A DNA stretch of 24,985 nucleotides from CBIHLX01 sp966210935. Lineage in GTDB: Bacteria > Patescibacteriota > Saccharimonadia > Saccharimonadales > Saccharimonadaceae. The DNA lies in the NCBI GenBank assembly GCA_966210935.1, contig CBIHLX010000008.1, positions 1 to 24,985 of the forward strand. Reading direction: 5' to 3'. The position numbers and the translations under genes were made by a program. Of the stretch, positions 14,176-20,628 are shown one piece after another (positions within the stretch are counted from its first letter, which is position 1; the number at the start of each line of letters is the position of its first letter). A model generated the notes under the pieces. It had not been told where the DNA came from and did not search any database. It saw nothing but the letters and a program-made list of their open reading frames with translations.

Positions 14176-14808
14176 ATGTGGGCAAAAAATAAACAACGCG
14201 GCTTTACAATTGTTGAGCTACTGATCGTGATAGTCGTGATTGCCATTCTTGCAGCCATTACTGTCGTCGCTTACAACGGCATCCAGCAGCGTGCCGACAA
14301 TACAAAGCGCGTCGCCGCGGCAAGGGAATGGTACAAGCGCATTCAAACATACATTGCCATGAACGGAACCTACCCTCCGGGCGCACTCAATAATCATGCC
14401 TGTCTTGGCACGGGCTATCCAACGGACCTCGACGTCAACCCTGACGAAGACTGCTTGGGCACAGGCAACGTTAAGCATCCTAATGCAGCCCTCAACAACG
14501 CATTGGCAACTCTGGGTCCGCACCCCGTCTTCCCCCCAGAAAAGCTCGTTACTACGGCAGGCATAGGCACGACCGCAGGCATCAGTCTGCGCTCCGTCGA
14601 TGCTCTTGACCCTGGGACACCAAATGAAAAGTTAATCTATCCTTTTCTTTATTACTGGCTAAAAGGCTCTAACCAAGATTGTGTACTTCGTCCCGTGGCG
14701 ACATCCGTCACTGGGGGCTATACATCCGGCACCGGAATTAGCACCGTTGCAAACGAAGGCGGCCATACGCGCTGCATGATCCTTTTGCCCGATCCGGCAT
14801 CCCTATAG
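14176..14808 (+). CDS. Type IV prepilin-like protein (pseudopilin 2)
   Basis: A 210-residue paralogue of the preceding gene. Residues 1-40 are nearly the same (MWAKNKQRG, FTIVELLIVIVV, AAITVVAYNGIQQRAD), including the G/F cleavage site and Glu5, while the DNA differs at many third positions; after about residue 42 the globular domain is unrelated or very diverged (KRVAAAREWYKRIQTY, then PPGALNNHACLGTGYP). Four cysteines are visible (HACLG, EDCLG, QDCVL, TRCMI). Both C-terminal domains share a CLGxGY motif, suggesting one common ancestral fold. It could be a minor pilin or an alternative adhesive tip. The start codon is preceded by no clear ribosome binding site. Confidence 0.87.
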   Translation: MWAKNKQRGFTIVELLIVIVVIAILAAITVVAYNGIQQRADNTKRVAAAREWYKRIQTYIAMNGTYPPGALNNHACLGTGYPTDLDVNPDEDCLGTGNVKHPNAALNNALATLGPHPVFPPEKLVTTAGIGTTAGISLRSVDALDPGTPNEKLIYPFLYYWLKGSNQDCVLRPVATSVTGGYTSGTGISTVANEGGHTRCMILLPDPASL

Positions 14809-14855
14809 AAATCTTTCTAATCACGTGAATCGCCACGGCTCATTAGACGATTCTA

Positions 14856-15611
14856 TTAATTCATCTTGTACTTCTCGGCATTAGCCACAAGTGCTTTACC
14901 ATTTCCTGTATCAAGCCAATGTCGGTAAGCAAAGCTTAATGGATCGTGTCGCTCCTGCCACATGGTGCGAGCATAGCGTGCATAGACTATAGTCTGGCGC
15001 TCATATTTCTCAAGTCCTTGCCACTTCTCGTCACGATAAAGATTTGCAGCCACATACCCGCCGTTATACCCGGCCGTCACGAGAGTCACCGTTTCATCCC
15101 AGCTCGGCCCCTGATCATCATTTCCATACTGATCAATAAGATGCTTTGCATAGATTGCACCGAATTCAATACTTGTATCCGGATTTTTTAGGTCATACGT
15201 CGGTTTTTTATTAGCTTCGTCAATGAGGCGATTATTAATATCGCCGGCCGTCATATCCGTAATCTGCATCAAACCCTTTGCCTCGCCACTATCAGCATTA
15301 GGGTCACCACCCGATTCTAGCGTCATCATGATAGCTAGTAGATTTGGATCGACACCATACTGATTCCCGTACTTTTCAATCAGTGGCTGCCACCGCTTTA
15401 CTGTATCGGGGAGCCAAGTAATCGTTAGTGCTTTTTCCGCTTCACCATACTCTGGCTGAAGAGGGGCAGCCTCAGCGGACTGCTGCTTGCGAATCTCTTG
15501 ATAAATATTGTTCCCTCCAAGAGTAACTAACACTCCTGCCGAAAAAGCCGCGGCACCTAGTAGCAGCTCCCGGCGTTTCATTTTCGATTTACTCCACCGT
15601 CGCTTCTCCAT
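14856..15611 (-). CDS. Lytic transglycosylase-like (SLT domain) peptidoglycan hydrolase
   Basis: A 251-residue protein: basic N-terminus and hydrophobic segment (about 14-33), linker, then a lysozyme-like SLT domain (about 70-225). Catalytic Glu99 is in TLESGG, followed by AKGLMQITD (111-119) and AGYNGG (180-185), the three marks of soluble lytic transglycosylases, which cleave the MurNAc-GlcNAc bond to 1,6-anhydro products. The N-terminus contains KRRELLLGAAAFSAG, which looks like a twin-arginine signal. The ATG at 15611 is favoured over the 15806 extension because TATAAT lies six bases upstream, implying leaderless transcription; ATG 15581 (MKRREL) is an alternative. It is divergent from the SGNH esterase. 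Likely a role in wall remodelling or passage of surface structures such as the neighbouring pilins. Confidence 0.88.
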   Translation of the reverse strand: MEKRRWSKSKMKRRELLLGAAAFSAGVLVTLGGNNIYQEIRKQQSAEAAPLQPEYGEAEKALTITWLPDTVKRWQPLIEKYGNQYGVDPNLLAIMMTLESGGDPNADSGEAKGLMQITDMTAGDINNRLIDEANKKPTYDLKNPDTSIEFGAIYAKHLIDQYGNDDQGPSWDETVTLVTAGYNGGYVAANLYRDEKWQGLEKYERQTIVYARYARTMWQERHDPLSFAYRHWLDTGNGKALVANAEKYKMN

Positions 15612-15617
15612 AACTCT

Positions 15618-15623
15618 ATTATA
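15618..15623 (-). promoter_or_regulatory. -10 box of the transglycosylase gene, leaderless
   Basis: A perfect TATAAT on the minus strand followed by six bases (AGAGTT) and ATG 15611. There is no Shine-Dalgarno sequence. No strong -35 is seen. The distance fits transcription starting at the A of the start codon. Confidence 0.55.
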
Positions 15624-15658
15624 GTGCATCCAGAAACGACTTAGCTTAAGCACTTCAC

Positions 15659-15688
15659 TTGTCGACACCAAACCACAGGAGCTATAAT
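15659..15688 (+). promoter_or_regulatory. Promoter of the SGNH esterase gene
   Basis: TTGTCG (15659-15664), an 18-base spacer and TATAAT (15683-15688). The leader is about 37 bases and ends in the strong ribosome binding site GGGGGAGGTGGT before ATG 15733. This contrasts with the leaderless divergent partner. Confidence 0.65.
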
Positions 15689-15732
15689 AAATATAGATAC
15701 TCGCATCACTAGCGGCGAGAGGGGGAGGTGGT

Positions 15733-16608
15733 ATGGTACGACGCATTTTACTATCCGCAGCAGTACTTTTTGTTAGTATTTTTACTCCACTACAAGCCGA
15801 TGCCACAAGCGGAACTTACGCTGCTCTTGGCGATTCAGTTGCAGCCGGCGCCGGACTAAGCGGCGGCACAGCCCCATGCTTTCAATCGCCAGAATCGTAC
15901 GGCTACACTGTCAGTAACATGACCGGTCTGCCTTTTCATCACTTAGCATGCACAGGAGCTAAGGCAGATGATGGCCTATACGGCGACCAGGCCCGCGATG
16001 GTTTTATACTACCAGCTCAACTCAAACAGGCATTTGAAGGCGGCACCCCTAGCTTGATATCGATCACTATTGGCGCCAACGATGCGCGCTGGACACAGTT
16101 TATTCGCCAATGCTACTACATCACCTGCGGCTACGATATCGATACCGCGCGCTATGCGGCCTATCTTGCCGATCTAAAGCTAGAGCTTAATGTGATCATG
16201 GCAAAAATCCACACATTAAGCAGTGGCACACCTCCTCAAGTTATTGTCACTGGCTACTATCAGCCATTGTCGACAACCGTCTGCAATGATACGGCAGGTC
16301 TGACAACGAATGAAATCTCTTGGCTCCGTGCTCGAACTAACGCTCTAAATAACGCCATCAGCGGCACGGTTGCGAAGTACTCATACGCCAAATATGCTCC
16401 TGTTGACTTTGCAGGTCATGAGCTTTGCTCAAATGACCCATGGATACAGAGTCCTGCGCAGGGAGCGCCATTTCACCCTACTGCAGCTGGGCAAGCCGCA
16501 ATCGCCAATGCTGTTTTTGAAAAATACACGAATCCAGCTCCTCCTGTAGAAACACATTCCTACAGAGAGCGCCTACTTGACTGGTTTAGGCAATACGGAG
16601 ATTGGTAG
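15733..16608 (+). CDS. Secreted SGNH/GDSL-type esterase or lipase
   Basis: A 291-residue protein with a cleavable signal peptide (basic MVRR, hydrophobic core 5-20, probable cleavage after QADA at about 24). SGNH blocks: ALGDSVAAG with nucleophile Ser35 (block I), SITIGANDARW with Asn116 (block III) and PFHPTAAGQ with His248 (block V). Six cysteines (49, 73, 127, 132, 184, 232) are spaced as three likely disulfides, as in the Streptomyces scabies esterase-like subfamily, which works with a Ser-His dyad. It is expected to hydrolyse acyl esters outside the cell, possibly on glycans or lipids; the specific substrate is unknown. It ends in a short tail with basic and aromatic residues. The SRAP gene begins 9 bases later. 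Confidence 0.9.
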   Translation: MVRRILLSAAVLFVSIFTPLQADATSGTYAALGDSVAAGAGLSGGTAPCFQSPESYGYTVSNMTGLPFHHLACTGAKADDGLYGDQARDGFILPAQLKQAFEGGTPSLISITIGANDARWTQFIRQCYYITCGYDIDTARYAAYLADLKLELNVIMAKIHTLSSGTPPQVIVTGYYQPLSTTVCNDTAGLTTNEISWLRARTNALNNAISGTVAKYSYAKYAPVDFAGHELCSNDPWIQSPAQGAPFHPTAAGQAAIANAVFEKYTNPAPPVETHSYRERLLDWFRQYGDW

Positions 16609-16617
16609 GGTAAGGCG

Positions 16618-17265
16618 ATGTGTGGCCGCTACGTTCTCTACGACCTAGAAGCACTCTATCTCCACTATGACCCACCCGCAAAGTTTGACATGTCGCCTAA
16701 CTTCAATGTCGCCCCCAGCCAATCGATGCCTATTATTACTCAAAACGGTATAGAGATAATGCGCTGGGGACTAATACCGCGATGGGCAAAAGATGAGAGA
16801 ATCGGCTACCGCCTGATTAATGCCCGCAGTGAATCAGTTTTTGATAAGCCTATCTGGAAATCTGCGGCATTAAATCGTCGCTGCCTCGTACCTGCTAACG
16901 GCTTTTATGAATGGCAGCGGCGCCAAAAAGGCAAACAGCCATTCTATATTCACCCAAAAGATCAATCGCTTTTTATGTTTGCCGGCATATGGGAGACATG
17001 GCAGCATGAAGGCAGGGAACTACACACCTACTCCATTTTAACGACTACCCCAAATAAGGAAATGACCGCCGTTCATAATAGAATGCCGGTCATTTTACAT
17101 AAAGAAGACCAGGCGCAATGGCTTGCAGCCGATACAAAGGAAGATCTTGAACCGCTACTTATGCCGTACGCCGACCACATGCTTGAAATGTTTGAAGTCA
17201 GCAAGTCGGTCAATGTCGTAAAGTTCAACGACAATCGTCTCATTATGCCAATTAACAGCCACTAA
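16618..17265 (+). CDS. yedK: SRAP (HMCES/YedK-type) abasic-site DNA-protein crosslink protein
   Basis: A 215-residue protein of standard SRAP length. After removal of Met1 the catalytic Cys2 (MCGRY) becomes the N-terminus and forms a thiazolidine crosslink with abasic sites in single-stranded DNA. The other conserved residues are present: Asn68 in NARSE, Glu98 in GFYEW and His153 in HNRMP; WGLIPRW (50-56) and NVAPSQ are also typical. It protects replication forks from abasic-site breakage. The context is unusual: it follows the secreted esterase gene by only 9 bases (AAGG before ATG) and so may be read from its promoter. Its last 4 bases overlap the convergent lipid kinase gene. Confidence 0.95.
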   Translation: MCGRYVLYDLEALYLHYDPPAKFDMSPNFNVAPSQSMPIITQNGIEIMRWGLIPRWAKDERIGYRLINARSESVFDKPIWKSAALNRRCLVPANGFYEWQRRQKGKQPFYIHPKDQSLFMFAGIWETWQHEGRELHTYSILTTTPNKEMTAVHNRMPVILHKEDQAQWLAADTKEDLEPLLMPYADHMLEMFEVSKSVNVVKFNDNRLIMPINSH

Positions 17266-18140
17266 ATAATGCAGCGCAGGTTACCAGGCTCAACGCGCAC
17301 TCGCACCTGAGTACCAGCAGACAAGTAATATACTTCGCCATCCAATTGGATTGACGTTTTACGCGTGCAGGTGAAGACATAAGACTTCACGCGCAGTTCT
17401 GTCTTAAACCCGGCAAACGCACCCCGCACAAAATGCAGAAGAAGAGAGAAGAAGTGCTTGCTTTCACTTTCGGTTACTTCCATTTTACCGTCAGTGAATG
17501 ACGCGTTTTCGGTCAGCGCTAGTACCTTTGACATGCGCGCTATATTACTAAAAATAACACTGTCATAGCGATAAGTACGGCCGTTACGACGGATCTTAAC
17601 TGGACTATGTGTAAAGAAGTGAGTTGCTACAATCCAAGCTTCGCGGAACCGATTGAGCTTGGTCTTAGTAAGTGTCTCCCCAATATGCGAGGTGAGTCCG
17701 ATTCCTGCGTATGAATGCGCATAACGCGTCCATGGCTTGCCGTCGATTTGAGCATCAACTCTGATCGTGTCGATTGTCGTGGCCTGCACGCGCAATATAC
17801 GATCAACGACATCTTCGGTATGAATCGCGTTATAATGATCGTTCGCGTTACCCCCCGGCAGCAGACCGGTAATAACTTTATTGTCAGGCACACTCAGTAC
17901 ACCATTGATCAAATCATGATAACTACCATCGCCACTTGATGAAATCAGAATACAAGGCTTACCCCGAAGGGCGTACTCACGAGCCATTTCTTCACTATGA
18001 CCTGCATGTTTTGTCGCTACGCAGGTCACATCAATCGACTTCTTCGCCGCTTTTAATTGCTTTGCGAAAAGAAATGCCTGCTCTTTACTAGGTCCTGTAC
18101 TATAGGGATTATAGATAATAACAATTGGCGGCACTTTCAT
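17262..18140 (-). CDS. Diacylglycerol/lipid kinase-like protein (DAGK catalytic domain)
   Basis: A 292-residue protein with the DAGK/YegS two-domain plan: an N-terminal ATP-binding domain (about 1-130) with IYNPYSTG (9-16), SSSGDGSYHDLING (67-80, equivalent to GGDGT.NE) and GLLPGGNANDHY (92-103, equivalent to P.GT.NDFA), then a beta-sandwich domain (about 135-292). Family members phosphorylate diacylglycerol, sphingosine or related lipids. The motifs deviate (SGDGS instead of GGDGT; GGNAND instead of GTxND) and the catalytic region has DGSYHD instead of DGTxNE, so activity or substrate may have shifted. No signal peptide. It begins 3 bases after the DUF475 stop, forming a two-gene operon. Confidence 0.85.
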   Translation of the reverse strand: MKVPPIVIIYNPYSTGPSKEQAFLFAKQLKAAKKSIDVTCVATKHAGHSEEMAREYALRGKPCILISSSGDGSYHDLINGVLSVPDNKVITGLLPGGNANDHYNAIHTEDVVDRILRVQATTIDTIRVDAQIDGKPWTRYAHSYAGIGLTSHIGETLTKTKLNRFREAWIVATHFFTHSPVKIRRNGRTYRYDSVIFSNIARMSKVLALTENASFTDGKMEVTESESKHFFSLLLHFVRGAFAGFKTELRVKSYVFTCTRKTSIQLDGEVYYLSAGTQVRVRVEPGNLRCII

Positions 18141-18143
18141 AGA

Positions 18144-19202
18144 TTAACCAATTGTTACGACATCTTCCGGTGTCTCATCACGCTTCGAAGCAACAATAGA
18201 GGCGGCGATAATTGCTACACCAACAATACCCGCAATCGCCTCAGGGATACCAAAGAACAGGCTAGTAATGAGGAAAATTGCCAACACGCCAATCGTATAA
18301 TGAGCACCGTGCTCTAGGTAATGGTACGTATGAAGGGTCTTGTGATGCACCATGTAAAGCGTGAACGAGCGCACCCACAGGGCGCCGACGCCAAGACCGA
18401 TAGCAATCAAAATAACATTATTCGTAATCGCAAAGGCGCCAATAACGCCATCTAGACTGAAGCTCGCATCGAGCACTTCAAGATAAAGAAATGCCGTGAA
18501 GCCAGCAAGGCCAGTTTTAACCAACGTCTTGCCCGCAACCGCCTTGGCGTTTTGCCGACGACTAAACAGCTCGGTAAGCCCCTTGATCGCAAGATACAAG
18601 CCGATACCGAACAACCCAGCGCGAAGCGTTTCAGCAGGATGGGCGTTGAATGGCAGGAGTGCAACAATACCAGTAATCACAACACTGATAACCGTAGGCA
18701 TCCAACTGTGACCAATCTTCTGCAAAGCACGCTCAAACTTCTTAAGCCATAGCACGTCACGGCGTCGATCAAGGAAGAAATCAAGGGTTAACATTGTCAG
18801 GAACATACCGCCAAATGATGCGATACTTGGATGCGCTGCATGAATTTTTTCCGCGTACTCATCCGGTCGATTAAGCGCAAGGTCCACAACCTCGTTCCAT
18901 CCCAGACCGGCACCAAGCATAACAACAGCAATAGGGAAGACGATACGCATACCAAATACCGCAATCAAAATACCTACTGTCATGAACATCTTCTGCCAAA
19001 ATGGACTCATCGTATTAAGGATACGAGCATTAATAATTGCGTTATCAAAACTAAAAGTCATTTCGATTACAATAAGGGCAAGCGTCAGTAACGCAGCCTG
19101 GAGGCCAAGCGTAGCACCCACAAAGACGAGAGCGGAGAGGCTAATAAGAACAGAGACGGCAAAAATGCGTGCCGGGGAGTGGGGTTTAAAAAGATGATGC
19201 AT
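18144..19202 (-). CDS. DUF475/TerC-like integral membrane protein
   Basis: A 352-residue polytopic membrane protein with about nine helices. Two related acidic intramembrane motifs, EMTFSFDNAIINARIL (about 47-62) and LEVLDASFSLDGVIGAFAIT (about 236-255), are diagnostic of the DUF475 branch of the TerC/LysE-like superfamily, associated with metal-ion transport (manganese export in TerC proteins). A cytoplasmic basic stretch (DRRRDVLWLKKFERAL) separates the two halves. The start is ATG 19202 rather than the 19253 extension because TATAAT lies seven bases upstream, implying a leaderless mRNA. It leads directly into the lipid kinase gene. A metal-transport role is inferred from the superfamily only. 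Confidence 0.88.
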   Translation of the reverse strand: MHHLFKPHSPARIFAVSVLISLSALVFVGATLGLQAALLTLALIVIEMTFSFDNAIINARILNTMSPFWQKMFMTVGILIAVFGMRIVFPIAVVMLGAGLGWNEVVDLALNRPDEYAEKIHAAHPSIASFGGMFLTMLTLDFFLDRRRDVLWLKKFERALQKIGHSWMPTVISVVITGIVALLPFNAHPAETLRAGLFGIGLYLAIKGLTELFSRRQNAKAVAGKTLVKTGLAGFTAFLYLEVLDASFSLDGVIGAFAITNNVILIAIGLGVGALWVRSFTLYMVHHKTLHTYHYLEHGAHYTIGVLAIFLITSLFFGIPEAIAGIVGVAIIAASIVASKRDETPEDVVTIG

Positions 19203-19209
19203 ATTCACT

Positions 19210-19215
19210 ATTATA
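19210..19215 (-). promoter_or_regulatory. -10 box of the DUF475 operon, leaderless
   Basis: A perfect TATAAT on the minus strand, seven bases (AGTGAAT) before ATG 19202, with no ribosome binding site. No convincing -35. Confidence 0.55.
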
Positions 19216-19261
19216 CAGATTATTCGTAAGCATAGGCGTGTATATCGCGGCACATATTTGC

Positions 19262-19267
19262 TATACT
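19262..19267 (+). promoter_or_regulatory. -10 box of the kinase-peptidase operon, leaderless
   Basis: TATACT followed by seven bases (GTCATAT) and ATG 19275. No Shine-Dalgarno sequence. It shares a 72-bp divergent region with the DUF475 promoter. Confidence 0.55.
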
Positions 19268-19274
19268 GTCATAT

Positions 19275-19880
19275 ATGAAATCCTTGAGTCTCACTAAGCC
19301 GCACGTGATTGTCATGGTAGGGGTACCTGGCAGCGGCAAAAGCTTTTTTGCAGAAAAATTTGCCGAGACCTTCCACGCGCCCTATCTATGTCGCGACAAG
19401 GTAGTGAGCCTTGTCCGGGACAGTGCGGCAGCAGATAAACTTATTTTGATGAATCTTGCGGAGTTCATGAAGACAAAGCATTCAATCATCATCGAAGGCC
19501 CCACACTTAGTCGTGCCGAGCGCACCGAAATCAACAAGCTTGCCCGCAAATCCGGCTACGAGGTGCTCCTTGTTTGGGTACAGACACACCCAGATACTGC
19601 AAAGACGCGCAGCCTCAAGGCAAGCAAGAGTGCAACCATACAGTCTGTACGCACGCCAGACAATTACGACCAACAGGCAAAGCGCTTCAACCCACCAACT
19701 GCGCAGGAGAGGCCTGTTGTCATCAGCGGGATGCACACCTATGCCACCCAGGTACGCGCCGTACTCAAAAAACTCTCTCAGGATCGCACCGAAACCACAA
19801 CCCAGGCTCGTCCTCCGGCACGCGAAATGCCACCAACAGCACCGAAGCCACCTCAACGTCGCAATATCACCATCAACTAG
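19275..19880 (+). CDS. P-loop kinase-like ATPase (predicted small-molecule or nucleotide kinase)
   Basis: A 201-residue protein with a Walker A motif GVPGSGKS (16-23, Lys22) after a hydrophobic strand VIVMV, a DKV...-type region (about 42-47), a SIIIEGPTLSRAERTE stretch (about 74-89, the Walker-B-like strand seen in zeta-toxin-like and AAA_33 kinases) and a LVWVQTHPDTAKTRS segment (about 98-112). The tail after about 165 is proline-, arginine- and threonine-rich and probably disordered. The family (AAA_33/zeta-like) phosphorylates RNA ends, sugars or nucleotides; the substrate cannot be inferred. The downstream metallopeptidase starts 3 bases after the stop. Confidence 0.82.
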   Translation: MKSLSLTKPHVIVMVGVPGSGKSFFAEKFAETFHAPYLCRDKVVSLVRDSAAADKLILMNLAEFMKTKHSIIIEGPTLSRAERTEINKLARKSGYEVLLVWVQTHPDTAKTRSLKASKSATIQSVRTPDNYDQQAKRFNPPTAQERPVVISGMHTYATQVRAVLKKLSQDRTETTTQARPPAREMPPTAPKPPQRRNITIN

Positions 19881-19883
19881 ACC

Positions 19884-20579
19884 ATGCCCACAATCAATGA
19901 CGAAGAATTTGGAACGATCAACCTGCGGCGCACCGCCAAGGCTCGATACGTCCGTATTCGAGTTGCACCAGACGGTCGCCTCCGAGGCTCAATGCCGCTG
20001 TACGCGCCACTTTTTCTTGCAAAGCAACTTGTTAAAAATTCCCGCGCCCAACTTCGAGAAATGATTCGCGAGCAACATGCCGATACGATATTCACGCCTG
20101 GTATGCGAATCGGCAAGAGTCACACACTTATCGTACAGCCAACAACCCGAAAGTCTCTTCGTGTTACACGTCACGGCCAGCAAATACTTGTCGAGCTACC
20201 CGCCGAAGCGTCACTTCAACACCCGGACGTCCACCGAAAAGTTCGCGATACCATGATTGAAGCCCTTCGGGTCGAAGCTAAGAGCTATCTACCAAAACGA
20301 CTAGCCTACCTGGCAAATCAACACGGCTTCTCTTATAGCAGTGTTCGGTTCTCACATGCCAGTAGCCGATGGGGAAGTTGCAGTAGCAACGGAACAATCA
20401 GTCTTAATATCGCCCTGATGAAGCTCCCGTTTGAACTAATTGACTACGTCCTTATTCACGAACTGAGCCATACACAAGAGATGAATCACGGCGAAAGCTT
20501 CTGGGAACTAGTGGAAGCAGGGGATCCACATTACAAGCAGCATCGTGCAGAACTTAAAAAAGAAACGCCATCTATTTAA
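19884..20579 (+). CDS. YgjP-type (DUF45/SprT-like) zinc metallopeptidase
   Basis: A 231-residue protein of the YgjP/M48-related family. The N-terminal half is rich in beta strands (about 10-110), with ARYVRIRVAPDGRL typical of the family. The catalytic part contains SRWGSCSSNGTISLN (161-175), the family hallmark, and HELSHTQEMNH with His192, Glu193 and His196 plus third ligand His202 (HExxH-x5-H), followed by FWELV. No signal peptide or membrane helix, so cytoplasmic. YgjP-like proteins are poorly characterised; some annotations call them UTP pyrophosphatases, but the zinc site argues for hydrolysis of peptide or related bonds. Co-transcribed with the P-loop kinase. Confidence 0.9.
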   Translation: MPTINDEEFGTINLRRTAKARYVRIRVAPDGRLRGSMPLYAPLFLAKQLVKNSRAQLREMIREQHADTIFTPGMRIGKSHTLIVQPTTRKSLRVTRHGQQILVELPAEASLQHPDVHRKVRDTMIEALRVEAKSYLPKRLAYLANQHGFSYSSVRFSHASSRWGSCSSNGTISLNIALMKLPFELIDYVLIHELSHTQEMNHGESFWELVEAGDPHYKQHRAELKKETPSI

Positions 20580-20597
20580 AAAGGTTACGTTTCACTA

Positions 20598-20603
20598 TAT
20601 AAT
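20598..20603 (+). promoter_or_regulatory. -10 box of the histidine kinase gene
   Basis: A perfect TATAAT with TTTAAA (20575-20580) 17 bases upstream, overlapping the stop of the peptidase gene. ATG 20614 lies 10 bases after it, ATG 20629 lies 25 bases after it. Confidence 0.5.
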
Positions 20604-20628
20604 AAGGCCAACTATGTTTGGGGGTGGG

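Noticed and set aside
14809..14855. Bidirectional terminator between pilin 2 and the transglycosylase
   Set aside because: GAATCG and CGATTC can pair, but the stem is only 6 bp with a 15-base loop and no T-run.
15612..15806. Upstream extension of the lytic transglycosylase
   Set aside because: It would cross the divergent promoter and overlap the start of the esterase gene; the ATG at 15611 follows a perfect -10 box.
20545..20628. Earlier start of the histidine kinase inside the peptidase gene
   Set aside because: The extension is polar, overlaps the peptidase end and lies upstream of the TATAAT that serves the kinase gene.
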